Assembly (NCBI GenBank): GCA_963580455.1
Contig: OY756961.1
Coordinates: 17,341,001-17,405,000, forward strand
DNA: 64,000 nt
Direction: 5' to 3'
From: Euonymus europaeus
Taxonomy: Eukaryota; Streptophyta; Magnoliopsida; Celastrales; Celastraceae
Numbering within the stretch: position 1 is the first letter of the stretch; each line of letters begins with the position of its first letter. The notes beneath the pieces were generated by a model, which saw nothing but the letters and a program-made list of their open reading frames with translations, was not told the origin of the DNA and searched no databases. Shown in pieces: positions 1 to 11,369 of the stretch. The translations under genes were made by a program, and so were the position numbers.

Positions 1-507
1 ACTCTATAACAACATCTAAGATATGAGAATTTACAAGGTTAAGTATGCAATTATTGGTAAGAAGTTTGGACACTAAGGGTACTTGAATAACAAAGTGGTA
101 AATTTTATTTAAATGCATAAGATATGACAGTGATTGATGTGTGCTCTAGAGCTAAAGGTAAATAGTCTATAACTATTTGGGGAAGTAGATTGGAAATTCA
201 AGAAATTTACTTAGTAAATTGAATGATAATAATTGTGGATGGTGAAAAAGAGAGAGTATCTCTAGAAGTTAATGGAATTTACAGAGGGTTTTGAGAGCTA
301 ATGGTGACAAAGTAGTAACGATAGCATAGACTAACTTGTCATGTGAGTTAATAATAACAAAGTAGAATTATTACTGACACTGAAGATTCGGGGAAGACAG
401 ACGGATTCTTTGGGATTCTTTCAGAGATAATGGAGATCTTGGAGTACAACTAAAGAGGATTCGGGTGAAGCGAAATTATATGGATGTTTAGAACACCACA
501 ACTAAGG

Positions 508-640
508 GGTGACACGTTATAGAGTAGCTGAAAAAGGCTAGTTTATTGGGTCCTTTAGGGGGTTACACGTCTGGGTGACACGTTATAGAGTAGCTGAAAA
601 AGGCTAGTTTATTGGAGTCCTTTAGAGGGTTACACGTCCT
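508..640 (+). repeat. Two tandem 66-bp units upstream of the dsRNA-binding-like ORF
   Basis: A unit starting GGTGACACGTTATAGAG at 508 is repeated from 574 with few changes. Element B has only one counterpart of this unit (minus strand, near 22425-22490), so the doubling is private to element A. The unit lies about 140 bp before the ATG at 780. It could hold leader or promoter-like signals, but nothing in it is diagnostic. Confidence 0.75.
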
Positions 641-779
641 ATGCAAGGTTTCATAGGGTAGTAAGAGTTGAAAGTAACATGATTGAATTCGAGTTGTATT
701 TAAGAAGGGGAACCAAGGTAAGTGACACAAACCAAGTAGTATTTCTCTCCCTACTCAAGTTATACAACTTGGGAAAAAA

Positions 780-1274
780 ATGGCAAGTGAAGGACGCGGC
801 CAAGCTTGTTCAGTAATGGTGCTAGAGGAGTTTACTTCCAACCGTGGGATGCCTTTTCCACGATACAAAACCGTAAGGGAACCCTCATGTGTAAGAACAA
901 TGGTTACCTTACGAAACCCAGACGTTGAGTTGGGTGCCCTGGGATGCGTGATTAAAGCATGAACCACGTTCAATGGTGGTGAACTGGAAGTTCAGGAAGA
1001 ATGTGCTCGACTTATGCTTCATAAGCTAAGAAATGATTTTGGTATACAGACACCAGGCTACAACTATGGGGAAAGCAGCAATTTGGCGATCCAACAACAG
1101 GAAACTAGAAGACTCCGACGTGAAGTTGTACGTCTGAGGGAGGAGAACCGGGGACTGCGGTACGAGAATGAAGTTCTTGCAAGTCAGGTCAGAGAATCGG
1201 AGGAGCGTGAGGAAGATTCTGAGGAGGAATCAGAGGAAAAACCAGTGTTTGAGGACAAACACTGTATAACTTGA
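780..1274 (+). pseudogene. dsRNA-binding-domain-like ORF with coiled coil, element A copy (interrupted by one TGA)
   Basis: The ATG at 780 opens a frame of about 164 codons ending at a natural stop after KHCIT, with one in-frame TGA at 960-962. The first part follows the pattern of a double-stranded-RNA-binding motif: a helix VLEEFTSNRGMP, then PRYKTVRE, an alternating hydrophobic stretch (TMVTL), a glycine-bearing turn ending in IKA, and after the TGA a C-terminal helix EVQEECARLMLHKL. Next comes a probable coiled coil (repeated RRLRREVVRLREEN-type heptads, about 1095-1195) and an acidic tail rich in Glu and Ser. The copy at 21812-22306 shows the same architecture, the same TGA position and the same C-terminus. 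The dsRBD assignment rests on pattern only. A gag-like coiled-coil protein is the alternative. Whether the TGA is read through or is simply a mutation cannot be told from sequence. Confidence 0.6.
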
Positions 1275-1897
1275 GAATAGTTGCATGTGGTTTAGGTTAT
1301 GTATAAGAATAAAGCTCATAGAGCAAATGTGAGTCTGAGTGTGTGTCTGGAAGGAGAGGGAGAGAGCAAGAGCTGAGCTTTCTAGGGTTTCAAGAGATGA
1401 TGGAACTAAGAGGAAGAAACCTTTGATATTAAGTGTAAGACCTATTAGTAGGGCAATGTATCGAGCTTTGGTGTTGTTAAAAAAAATTATGTAATCGACT
1501 AAGGTTCGTAATATGAATGTGTTTGAATGTATGGAATGGACAGGTAAGAATCCTGAAAAAAAATTATGGTATGGACTTGTGGATAGAAAATGGGTGATCC
1601 AGGCATGACAATGTAAGTTGTTTACCTATATGATTATGAAATGAAGTAAACTCTTAGATGGAATGACCGTAGCTTGGTAATGCGTATATCCATGTGGAGT
1701 ATGGAAATTGAAAGATCACTTGGAGGACGATGAGTTCTTAGTGGATTATCAAATTGATGGATAGGTTTTTTATGCAAGTCTAATCTATAGTTCGAATCAT
1801 AGGAGGTCAAACTTTAAGAATTTGTGGTACGAAGGAGAAGTGTCCACATTTGTTCACGGAATTGAGTATGTTTTAAATTTCGAGGATGAAATTTCTT

Positions 1898-1911
1898 TAA
1901 GGGGGAAAGGA
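1898..1911 (+). other. Polypurine tract of element A
   Basis: AAGGGGGAAAGGA sits directly against the TGTAATACCCC start of the 3' LTR, which is the position expected for the primer of plus-strand DNA synthesis. Confidence 0.8.
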
Positions 1912-2085
1912 TGTAATACCCCGACCCAAAAATATTCAAGAAGAAAAATAATAATAGCAATTATTATTGTTTTTTCGAGTTTGAGAGAATACCAAGTATT
2001 GAGTTAAACTAGACTACGAATGGATTGGTAATTAATAAAATTAAATAAGTAAATTTTATTAATTAACTTAAAAAAAAACAAGTGT

Positions 2086-2235
2086 CCACTTTCGGTGGGC
2101 ATGTAATTGCCCACCGAAAGTGGGCAATTATGGGCCACAAATTGGCCAAGTGAGTTGGCCAATTTGTGGCCAAGTCCAACCTTATTAAAAAAAAATTAAG
2201 AATGAAATGTCGCTGGCCAAAGCCAGCGACATTTC
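2086..2235. repeat. Three consecutive perfect hairpins in the LTR
   Basis: Three inverted repeats follow one another. The first has 16-bp arms at 2086-2101 and 2108-2123 with a 6-nt loop. The second has 17-bp arms at 2133-2149 and 2155-2171 with a 5-nt loop. The third has 14-bp arms at 2204-2217 and 2222-2235 with a 4-nt loop. I checked each arm base by base and found no mismatch. All are GC-richer than the surrounding A/T tracts. Confidence 0.9.
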
Positions 2236-2251
2236 ACAAAAGGAAAAAACG

Positions 2252-2316
2252 ACAGTGAGAAGCCGAGAGAGAAGAGAAAGAAAGAAGAAAGAAAGAGGAA
2301 GAAAGGGGGAGAAGAA
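2252..2316 (+). repeat. Purine-only (GA) low-complexity tract in the LTR
   Basis: An almost uninterrupted run of A and G follows the third hairpin. It opens spurious ORFs on both strands, which I do not regard as genes. Confidence 0.85.
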
Positions 2317-4042
2317 AAGAGTGAGTTTCGGGGCAAGATTGAGGTGCTTAACAAGATTCCACAATAATTTGTCAAAGAGTTCAAGGTTAAGGTAAGGTTT
2401 TCTATAGATTTTCATAGTTAGGTTTTATGGGTTTTGAAGATTAGAGCTTGAATCTTGATTGTTTGAGATACTAAGGTTTAAATAGGTTGATTTACACTTA
2501 ATTGTATATGTATTTGTTAGATTTGAGTTGATTGGAAGATTTTCAAGCTAGAGAGCTTTGGGTGGAAATTCTAGAAAGAGAAAGGTTGAATTCTTTGAAA
2601 TTATGGTTTAATTTACATTGGTATATGTTATTAGAGAGATATAAATTGTGAAATGGGTTGTGAATTTGCCATATATTAGGTTGGGGGTTCAAACCGTAGA
2701 AATTGGAAATTTTCGATTTTTGGTGAAATTACGTGGATTCGAGTTAAGGGATTCTAGCCCAATCTTTTGAGTATTTCTTGTTATCTAAAAATGCGTTTTT
2801 AATCTTCATTGTTATTCATGTTTGTGTTTTTCCCTATTTGCTCCCTAGGGAAAAAGGAACCTAGGGTTATTCTCGAATTTTCCTAAATATTAGTTTGCAT
2901 TCCCGGTTGATTGCTTGGTCTTATATCAAACATGTTTGGTTCTTATTCATGCATCATGGCTAGTTAAATATATAACTAGGATTTGTTTATCGCTATATTA
3001 AATTCATGGCATGACATTGTTGCATTAGAGCCACATGGAAGTGCGAATATTATTTCGTGACTTCCGTAGGTTGTGTGAACGTCATATGGGAGGAGGGTTG
3101 TGGAACCTCGGCTTGGTTGCAATTGAATGACTCCTATATCAGGCAACATACTGGATTCCGAGGAATCGGTTCAGAGAACCCGAGTCAGTATGGACAAGAC
3201 TGGTGTCTTGTAATTGGTCATAGTTTCCTTATTGAGTCGTATGGTGGCAGTGTTCACCGATATCGATGTGTGGGGATGGATGCCGAGGCGTGGTCCCATT
3301 GGGACTCACGGTAGGAAACGAGACCGCGGTTTGATGAGTATTTGTTATGGTGATTCATAGTCTTGGCATGTTGCTGCATGGACTTAAATCTTTTTATTCA
3401 GCTATTATATTTTGTTATCCTTCTTACCCCTACTGAGCCATTGCTCACCCTTTTCTGTATTTTCTTTCAACACAGGCGAGACTGGTACGGATACCAGCAC
3501 TGCGGATCTGTAGGAGGTGGGATGACATGGTGCCACCTGGAGACACTAGGATGGGTTAGAATAAAGAATTAATTTTCTTTATTATGTTGGATATTTTATG
3601 CACGAATTGAGGACTGTGTATGCTTAGTACGTTTATGAACACCTTGACGGTGTGTGGGTGGTACGTTTAGGAGGGTGCCTTGTGATAGGACTCTTGTATC
3701 TGGGTGTGAATCTTATTGTTATATTGCATGTTGATACATGTATGATGATTGTGATTTATTATGTATTGCGGATGCATGCTGTAGATGGCCTGAGGCCCTG
3801 CCTAGGATTGTGATTGCTTGTGATGTGATGGCCGGAGGCCTTATATATTGTTGAATATGTGCTGCGTATTTCAGGTGGGCATTCTCCGATATACGGGGAG
3901 ATAGTGCCGAAATTTCGGTAGAAATTTACGGATTTAGTTGGAAAAATTAAGATTAAATCTTTTGTGATAATGTGGAGATGTAATATCTTATAGATATTGA
4001 ATTAGGTTTAAACCGTAGCGCCTCCCGGGTCGGGGCGTTACA

Positions 4043-6290
4043 GCCAGCGCAACTGACGACTTCCAGCATCTTCTATCCTCTGGTGGCGCTTCCTACGTCG
4101 AAGAAAGTGGAATAAACAGGTATTAAATTTGGCACCCTTTAAATTTTGGAGCCTTGTTTGTCCATTGGTTCGATTTGGGTACCATTCATTCGGAAAGATT
4201 TGTTTGTCCACTGGTTCGATTTTGTTACACAAGTCAAATGCTGTTGTGAATTATTGGTACTAGAGGGTGTGAATGACCAATAATTTTTTAAGAGTGCTTC
4301 TGTAGTCTTTCCTTCTGATTATATGAATCAGCTCCTGCCCTTGGTTTTTCAGTTCCAATAATTTTGCTTGCAGGGTCGGAGTCACGGCATTGATTGCAAT
4401 GGTTTTCCGGCATATATGTAAGTTCATTTAAAAGTGTCTCAATTTCCCCTGATTTATCTCAAATGCTTTCTGGGTCTATCTTACTAGAGGTTGCTTTTGA
4501 GGTTTTGGTTTCTTTGGCCAACTACTAGAGGAAAGAAAGTGGGTTACTAGGGTCACTGTGGGTTGGACTTTTTCATGTTGTGTGTGTTGCGGTTTTGTTC
4601 TTTTTGGACTCTAATATATCAGAGGTTTTATTAGTTTCTTAGTTTTTATTTCATTATTGGTGTGTGCTTATCTTATTGATACCATGGAATGCTCCCTCTA
4701 GTTTATTTTTGTGATTTTTAGGGCACCTTTGTGATGCCCTATTGTACGAATATATTCTTGTTATCAATGTATCTTGTGGCTTATCAAAAAAAACATACAT
4801 ATAAAGGGACTTTGTATTAAGTGAGTTTACATGATGAATGCACTAAACAACTAGAGTATGCTTTTAAAGTTCTGCAAGTACTTATTTCTTCCCTCCCTAC
4901 TTTTATAATAGAAGTAAAAGTAGGAAATTAGGTGTAGAGCTAAGGCTTTCAAGTACATGTTTACTGTGCCTCTAAATTTAGTGCTACAAGTTTACATTAA
5001 TGTTTTATGATCACAGGTTTACAAACTCTGGTAGTCTTCATACTCATGATAAAAAGACATTGCTTTAGAGTTTATATTGAGTAATGTTTGTCCAATATAC
5101 TTATTTTATATCCAAACACACCATTTACAAGCTGTCAAATTCGTTAATTGTGGCAGACAGAGGCTACTATTCAAGGATCATAGCTCTTGCACTTCATTTG
5201 GATGTTACCTTTCAATTGCAAGTCATAAGGCAATATTACACAAGGAAATTAAGGTTAGACTATTTTTTTGTTAACTCAGTATAACACTTGACATCTCTTT
5301 TATATATTTTATTATCCTCCTCTGTTGCTTTTGAGACTATTATGTCACTTTCTTAATGACTGCACCTCCATTCACTAGTATATAATAATATTAGAATACT
5401 CTCTGAGTAGTATAGTCTTTAACTTTTTCACTAGTAAAAATCGTACTAATTAATTTTTTGGGTTATCCAGTTATCCTTTAATATTGGGTACGTTAATGAT
5501 CAGCCAACAAAATTGACCATTTTTCATGTTTTGGTTGATTTGCTGCCTTGCTTCTGCGGTTTGGATTTTTGTGAACTCTGGTTTTTTGGTTTCTTATAGT
5601 TTCTTATAATTTTATTTTTTGGCTACAACCCAGAAAAATTGACATAGTTTTCTGTACTAGGTTGTTTGTGTTTTTAATATCAATCACACTTCTACATCTT
5701 CAAGCTTGTGTCTTTTTTGGGAACAAAAGCTTGATGAATCTTGGTCTTGTAATCTTGTAGCCTTTTTAGGCCAGTAGTGATGCAGGTTTTGGTACAATTA
5801 TTTAATAAAAGTGACTCTAAGTTGGTCTAGTGATAGTTTTCAATTCATGAACTAACTATTATATATATGTATGGCCCCTTTAATTTCCTCTATTGGTTAG
5901 ATGACGGCATTAACAAGAAATTATGATAAGTGGGGTGGTTAATGACATTTTTCCTATCTTTTTAACTTATTTGGGAACACCAATGGTGACATAGGGCCTA
6001 AAAGTAATTGATTTGATGCGGGTGAGTCTTCTCCACTTAATAGTTAATCTAGTCATAGTATGAGTTGGAGGTTATTAATTACTGGTTTTTTCTTCTCTTT
6101 ATCAATTTCAATTTTAATTTTTCGAGACATAAGTTCTTTGGATTATTGTTATATTTGCAATTCGATTTGATTAGATTTGGTCCCTTGCAGCGATGTTCAT
6201 GTTTTTATGTGCTTAAATGTTGGAAGTGAGTTATTTGATTTATTAAAGAAATCTTTATTTGATTTTAGGTTACATTGTGGTTGAACTCAA
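4043..6290 (+). other. 5' region of the CACTA transposon; no ORF of substance
   Basis: This 2.2 kb separates the element A LTR from the transposase start. The first 80 bases look like a GC-richer leader exon, followed by AT-rich sequence with intron-like composition. No CACTA terminus or CCGACG-type subterminal repeats occur here, so the left end of the transposon must lie upstream, beyond the retroelement. Around 4500-4795 the text ends in an ATCAATGTATCTTGTGGC stretch followed by an A-run, which resembles a retroposon 3' tail. The short ORFs (4038-4232, 5077-5284) are not convincing. Confidence 0.5.
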
Positions 6291-9200
6291 ATGTCAAGAA
6301 TAGATAGGGCGTGGATGTATGCTAGGCCATCCGATGGACTGCTTAACCGGGAATTTGTAGATGGGGTAGAGCAGTTCATTGCCTATGCTTGTTCCCAACC
6401 AAGGTTCATGGACGGAAGTAAGATAAGGTGTCCGTGTGTACGGTGTCACAATCGTAGATACTTGGAGCCGGAGGAAGTGCACCTCCATATATTAAAGAAG
6501 GGGTTTCTGGAGGATTATTACGTATGGTCCCGACATGGGGAACCATACATCGAAGCATCAAGCAGATCCGTGGAGAATAGTCAAACAAGCTCATATGCAA
6601 TGGCAAGTTTGGAAACTTACATTCCCAATCTGTACCATACAATGGCGATGGACGCATCTGGTCCAAGCTTTGATCCATCGAATTTGGAGGAATTTCAGAA
6701 CCCAAATGCACAAAACTTGTATGGCATGCTTCAGGCATCAGAGGTACCGTTGTGGCCAGGGTGTGAAACAATTTCTCAGTTGTCGGCTATGGCGCGATTG
6801 CTGAACATTAAGTCCGAACACCATTTGTCTAAGAATTGCTACGACTCGATCACCGGGTTATTTAAAGAGGCTTTACCGGAGGACAACACACACTTATGGA
6901 TAGCTTCTATAGCACCAAGAAGTTTGTTGAAGAGTTAGGGCTTCCACTGGAGAAGATACACTACTGCCTAAACGGGTGTATGATATATTGGGGAGAGGAC
7001 AACGAATTGAGAAGTTGTAAATTCTGTCAGTACCCTCGATATAAGAGCAGAAGAAGAGGGGATTCTATGCAAAGGAAGGAGGTGGCAAACCAAAAAATAT
7101 ACTATTTTCCTTTAGCGCCAAGGCTCTAGAGACTGTATGCTTCTGCAGCCACTGCTAAACATATGAGATGGCATGCCGAGCATTACCAAGGTGATGGTGT
7201 GATGCGTCACCCCTCAAATTTTGAGGCGTGGAAACATTTCAATCAAGAATTTCCATTATTTGCAAGTGAAACTTGAAATGTGAGGCTCGGGTTGTGCACA
7301 GATGGGTTTCAACCTTTTGGTCAGTCAGGTCAACAATATTCATCATGGCCTGTAATACTCACTCCATACAATTTGCCTCCCTGGATGTGTATGAAGGAGG
7401 AATATATGTTTCTGAAGGCGATTGTACCTAGACCGAAGAATCCGAAACAGAAGATTGATGTTTTTCTTCAGCCTCTAGTCCATGAATTATGTATGTTATT
7501 TTTTATCATAATGTTGAGACCTGGGATGTAGATTTGAAGCAACATTTCCAGCTTCGAGCAGCTTTAATGTGGACTACTAGTGACTTTCCAGCAAACTCCA
7601 TGTTGTCTGGTTGGTCAACTTCCGATAAGTTGGCATGTCCTTATTGCATGGAAGATTCAGGAGCATTTACTCTTCATAGAGGGGGTAAGACATCGTGGTT
7701 TGATAACCACCGAAAATTCGACCACCCTTTTAGGAGGAACAAGAATTGGTTCAGGAGGAACACTATTGTCACCGAAATGTCTCCTCCTGTCATGTTTGGT
7801 GAACAAATATATCAGCGTATCACTACATTTGGCTTAGAGAAAGTAACTGATGAGGGTGGGGAGTAGCGCAATCAGCATATGTGCAGGATTACCGGTTGTG
7901 GGTGGAAGAAACGAAGTATATTTTGGGATTTACCTTATTGGAGATCGAACTTAATTCGGCATAACCTTGACGTGATGCACATTGAGAAGAATGTATTTCA
8001 AAATGTCTTCAACATTATGATGAATATTGAAGGCAGAACAAAAGATAATGCCAAGGCACGTGATGACATGAAAATCATTTGTCGTCGTAAGGAGTTAGAA
8101 TTCAATTCCATAACTGGGAAATATCCGAAGGCTTGTTTCTCTTTGGATAAGACTGACAAGCTGACAATTTGTGAATGGGTAAAAACCCTAAAGTTTCCGG
8201 ATGGGTATGCTTCCAATATAGGCCGGTGTGTAGACATGAAAAAGTATAAGATGTTTGGGATGAAAAGTCATGATTGTCATGTGTTCATGCAACGGTTGAT
8301 TCCTATAGCATTTCGTGAGTTACTATCGACTAATGTCTGGCAGGCATTGACAGAGTTGAGCTTGTTTTTTAAGGAGTTGACATGTTCATCGTTGAGGATG
8401 GATGTATCCGTTTGAGAGGTACCTTGGACACTTGAAGAAGATTATAAAAAACAAAGCTAGGGTTGAAGGATCGATATGCAATGCGTACATAGTGGAAGAA
8501 GCCTCTAAATTTTGTTCATTTTACTTTGAGCCACATGTGCACACACGACATAGAAAAGTGCCTTGGAATGATGATGGGGGTGATGCGGATACGATGAAGG
8601 GAAATTTATCTATATTTACCCATCCCGGTTGAGCTTATGGAAGAGGGAGGATTAGGCTCCTCGAAGAACGGGAAATGTTGGCAGCTCAAACATACATACT
8701 TCTAAATTGTCAAGAAATTCAACCATATGTCACGTAAGCAAGTGTATTTTAATTAGAATGCTATTAAATCTTTCTTTGGAGATTAAACTAACTTTGTTTA
8801 CTTTTTCGGGAAATGAAGCACTTTTGTCGAATATGTACGAGGATCTGGAGTTGTGGATGAGGCTGCGGTTGATGAGGCATTAAAGACTCATTTTGCATTT
8901 TGGTTCCGGGAATATGTAAGTCTTAGTCCACAAATTTACTTTCCATTATCGATGAGGCAATGTTCATAATTTTTTGTCGTTACTGTGTAGGCACTAAATT
9001 CTATGAATGACATTTCCAACCAATTCATCAAGGATCTCGCTATATGGCCTTTAAGAAACACGAAGTCTGTTCCAGTTTATTTTGTAAATGGATTCAAATT
9101 TCACACGACTCTTCATCGCTCACAAAAAGCGACAGTCAATAGTGGGGTTTGTATTAAGGGTTCGAATTATACTAAGACGTCAAGTGACTACTATGGTATG

Positions 9201-9739
9201 CTCAATGAAATACTCATTTTGGAGTACCCTAGGCTACCTATCAAAAGAACAGTTTTGTTCAAGTGTGACTGGTTCGATCCGACGCCCAATGTTGGAACAA
9301 AAGTTTATCATCAATGTAATCTTGTGGAGGTAAATCAGAAACGATGTTTCAATAAATATGAACCATTCGTTCTAGCCTCGCTGGCCCAAAAAGTTTATTT
9401 TGTTCCATATCCGACTTAAGGCGAGACAGAGGTGACTGGTTGGCAGTTTGTAAAATAAAGGCTAGGCCGATTGTGGATATGCCGGAATCAATAGAGAATT
9501 CTAGAAATGTGGCATCACAAGCATTTCAAGAGGAGGAGGTAGAGATGCACCCGTCATGTGTTAGTGAGGATGTCCACCCGGGTCCTCTAAATGATCCAAA
9601 CGGTTCTATGATAGACCTCGATGAGGATGACGATGAAGACCACAATGAAGAGGACGCCGAACCCGATTCAGGCTCGGCTGAAGAAGACGATGATGAGGAT
9701 ACTGAATTTCCTGATTATATTTTCGACAATACTCAGTAA
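6291..9739 (+). pseudogene. TNPD-type CACTA transposase, broken
   Basis: From the ATG at 6291 come a transposase-associated domain (DRAWMYARPSDG, then the Cys/His pattern IRCPCVRCHNRRY at about residues 44-56), a catalytic Transposase_21 region (NGCMIYWGEDNEL, KHMRWHAEHY, VRLGLCTDGFQPFGQSG, ACPYCMED, LDVMHIEKNVF), a DUF4218-type region (SHDCHVFMQRLIP and, after a gap, MYPFERYLGHLKKI), and a DUF4216-type region (YFVNGFKFHTTLH, VLFKCDWFDP) followed by an acidic tail (9600-9710). The frame changes near 6900, 7490, 8400 and 9420, and stops interrupt it at 7127, 7274 and 7864. At about 8390-8402 roughly 50 residues usual for the family are missing. Intron-like GT..AG segments occur at about 8708-8820 and 8917-8990. 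The product would have cut the transposon ends in the nucleus; it cannot now be made intact. Confidence 0.9.
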
Positions 9740-9835
9740 TATTTATTAGGTACTTAATTTGAACGTGATTTTCTTTTAGTGATCCTCAAACAGGGTTTAC
9801 ATATACTATGAGAATATGTTTATTTTTTTTTATAG

Positions 9836-11213
9836 ATGATGAGAGGTGTAGGTAGAGGTGATGGTCGATCCCCGACCCCATCATCACCTCCTACCCCGAC
9901 ATCGATGGCGCAGCCGATCGGTAGTTCTTCATCCCCCGTTGATAATATTGCTGAGAGTCCACATATAGGGAGTACATCATCGACTACAGACATCCCTCAT
10001 ATTACTGCACGTGGTGGCCAGTAAGTATTTGTAATTTATTAGTCATTCAAATATTTATATATATTCTTCATGTATTGACCATATGATCATTTTTTTCGCA
10101 GGTTGCTTCCTTCTAGGATTTGTTCACGTAGGATTCGGAGGATATTCAAGGAGAGACTTGACATGGATGGGTCGAAATGGGGGGCAGTCACTGATGACAC
10201 AAAGAAGTTATACTTTGATGAGTTTCGGGTAAGAGTAATTTTTGTATTACTTATTTATTCGATAGATTTCGTATCTTGAATAATATTGATTTAACTAAGT
10301 CTTTTTAATTTTTTATATGTTAGAAATATTTTTCATGGGAGGAGGTGATGGAGAAGTTGGTGCACATTGCTTGGGAGCATAACGCAACAAAGAGGTATTC
10401 AGATATGCACTATGACATGAGGAAATAGGGAAAAAGAGCGAAGTTTGTTCCGGAGGAGACATGGAGGAAATGGGATACTGATTGGGCCAATGAGCGTTTC
10501 AAGCAGCGAGCTAGGCAGAACGCTGCCAACCGATCCCATGCCGCCACTCACACTGGAGGGTCGGTCAGGTTTTCAGAGCATGCGGAGAGAATGGTATGAA
10601 ATTATACATTTACTTCATGTTTTTTCGTAGCGATCTGAAATGGGACGAGATCCTACCCCAATAGAGCTGTTCCGACATGCAGATAGTAAGGGTCATGACC
10701 GACAGACTTTCATCGACGAGAAGGCTCGACAAATCAATGTAAGTTTAGGATTTCTGAATTCTGTAGTGCGTAATGTGGAGGATGGGGCCACTATTTAAGT
10801 GAGCCAATTGGATTAGGTGCCTGAGGCACAGAAATGGACTTATATGTGATGTATGTGTCGCAATCGCAGCCCGAGCTAGGGTCCTCTTCAGCTCGACTTG
10901 TTGACGAGGTGGCTCTCTATTACGAGGCGATCGGAGGGGCCAAGAAGAACTTGGTCTACGGTATGGGGTCGCAGGCCTCTGCATTCTATCCATCGACTAG
11001 TGCCTCATCCGGCTCTTGGATTCCGACATTCGACTTGCACTATCAACAGTTGCTTAATGAGCAGATAGGACAGCTACGAATGGAGATGGAGCAGCACAGA
11101 TGGAGATGAGAGCTCAGCTAGAGGTGCAGATGAGAGCAGAGATGCAGGCGCAGATGAGAGCGGAGATGCAGGCGCAAATTATGGAAATACTCGGTCAGGC
11201 TGGATAGGATCTC
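9836..11213 (+). pseudogene. Second CACTA gene (Transposase_24 / TNPA-like), multi-exon, broken
   Basis: The start is ATGATGAGAGGTGTAGG at 9836, giving a Ser/Pro-rich N-terminus. Plausible exons are 9836-10021, about 10102-10228, 10324-10590, 10631-10740 and 10820-11207, bounded by GTAAGT-like donors and pyrimidine-AG acceptors. The translated exons read LPSRICSRRIRRIFKERLD, KYFSWEEVMEKLVHIAWEH, WRKWDTDWANERFKQRA and GMGSQASAFYPSTS, which fit the plant Transposase_24 family encoded next to TNPD in CACTA elements. The C-terminus is a coiled coil of MRAEMQAQ repeats (about 11100-11200). There are at least one stop (after MRK, near 10427), a stop near 10847 and a frameshift near 11100. In the En/Spm model such a protein binds the subterminal repeats. 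Confidence 0.8.
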
Positions 11214-11369
11214 CCTCCATTGCCACCAGAGGATCCTTCAGGCGATTTGTATTATATATTAATTTCGATAAATTTGAATATTTAGACTTGTTGAGAATTT
11301 TGATATAATTGTATGTTTTTTTTGTGCAATTTACAGGGTTTTTTAATTTTTATTTTAAATTATATTTTA

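Larger units (their letters stand above)
1..4042 (+). mobile_element. Gypsy-like LTR retrotransposon A, 3' part only
   Basis: The window opens inside the internal region of an LTR retrotransposon and runs through its polypurine tract and complete 3' LTR. The sequence before the LTR ends in the typical gypsy pattern of a degenerate integrase tail (GAGGATGAAATTTC) followed by a purine tract. No gag, protease, RT or integrase domain is recognisable in positions 1-1911; the only ORF worth reporting is the small one at 780-1274. That ORF, the 66-bp tandem repeat upstream of it and the text around 380-440 all have counterparts in minus-strand element B (18670-27410), so A and B belong to related non-autonomous families. 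The two LTR types have clearly diverged, so A is not a simple duplicate of B. The 5' LTR is outside the window, so no target duplication can be checked. Confidence 0.8.
1912..4042 (+). repeat. 3' LTR of element A (2131 bp)
   Basis: The LTR starts TGTAATACCCCGACCC and ends GGGTCGGGGCGTTACA. These termini are near-perfect inverted repeats of each other with the canonical TG and CA ends. The left end abuts the polypurine tract. The right end abuts GCCAG and the 5' region of the CACTA element, so the retroelement appears to have inserted into that CACTA. Inside it holds three strong hairpins (2086-2235), a purine-rich tract (2252-2316) and a downstream segment around 3420-3560 that resembles the GAGCC..TCAGGTGAG..TGGTAC zone of the element B LTRs. 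ORFs reported inside the LTR (for example 3057-3314) have no recognisable product. Confidence 0.88.

Noticed and set aside
1..780. Hidden RT or integrase in the first 780 bases
   Set aside because: I read all frames of the start region and found no RT, RNase H or integrase motif.
3057..3572. Two plus-strand ORFs in the LTR of element A
   Set aside because: Inside an LTR with no recognisable domain; the corresponding part of element B LTRs does not keep the frame.
6294..6804. Several ORFs overlapping the CACTA transposase in other frames or on the minus strand
   Set aside because: Shadows of the transposase frame, which has recognisable domains.
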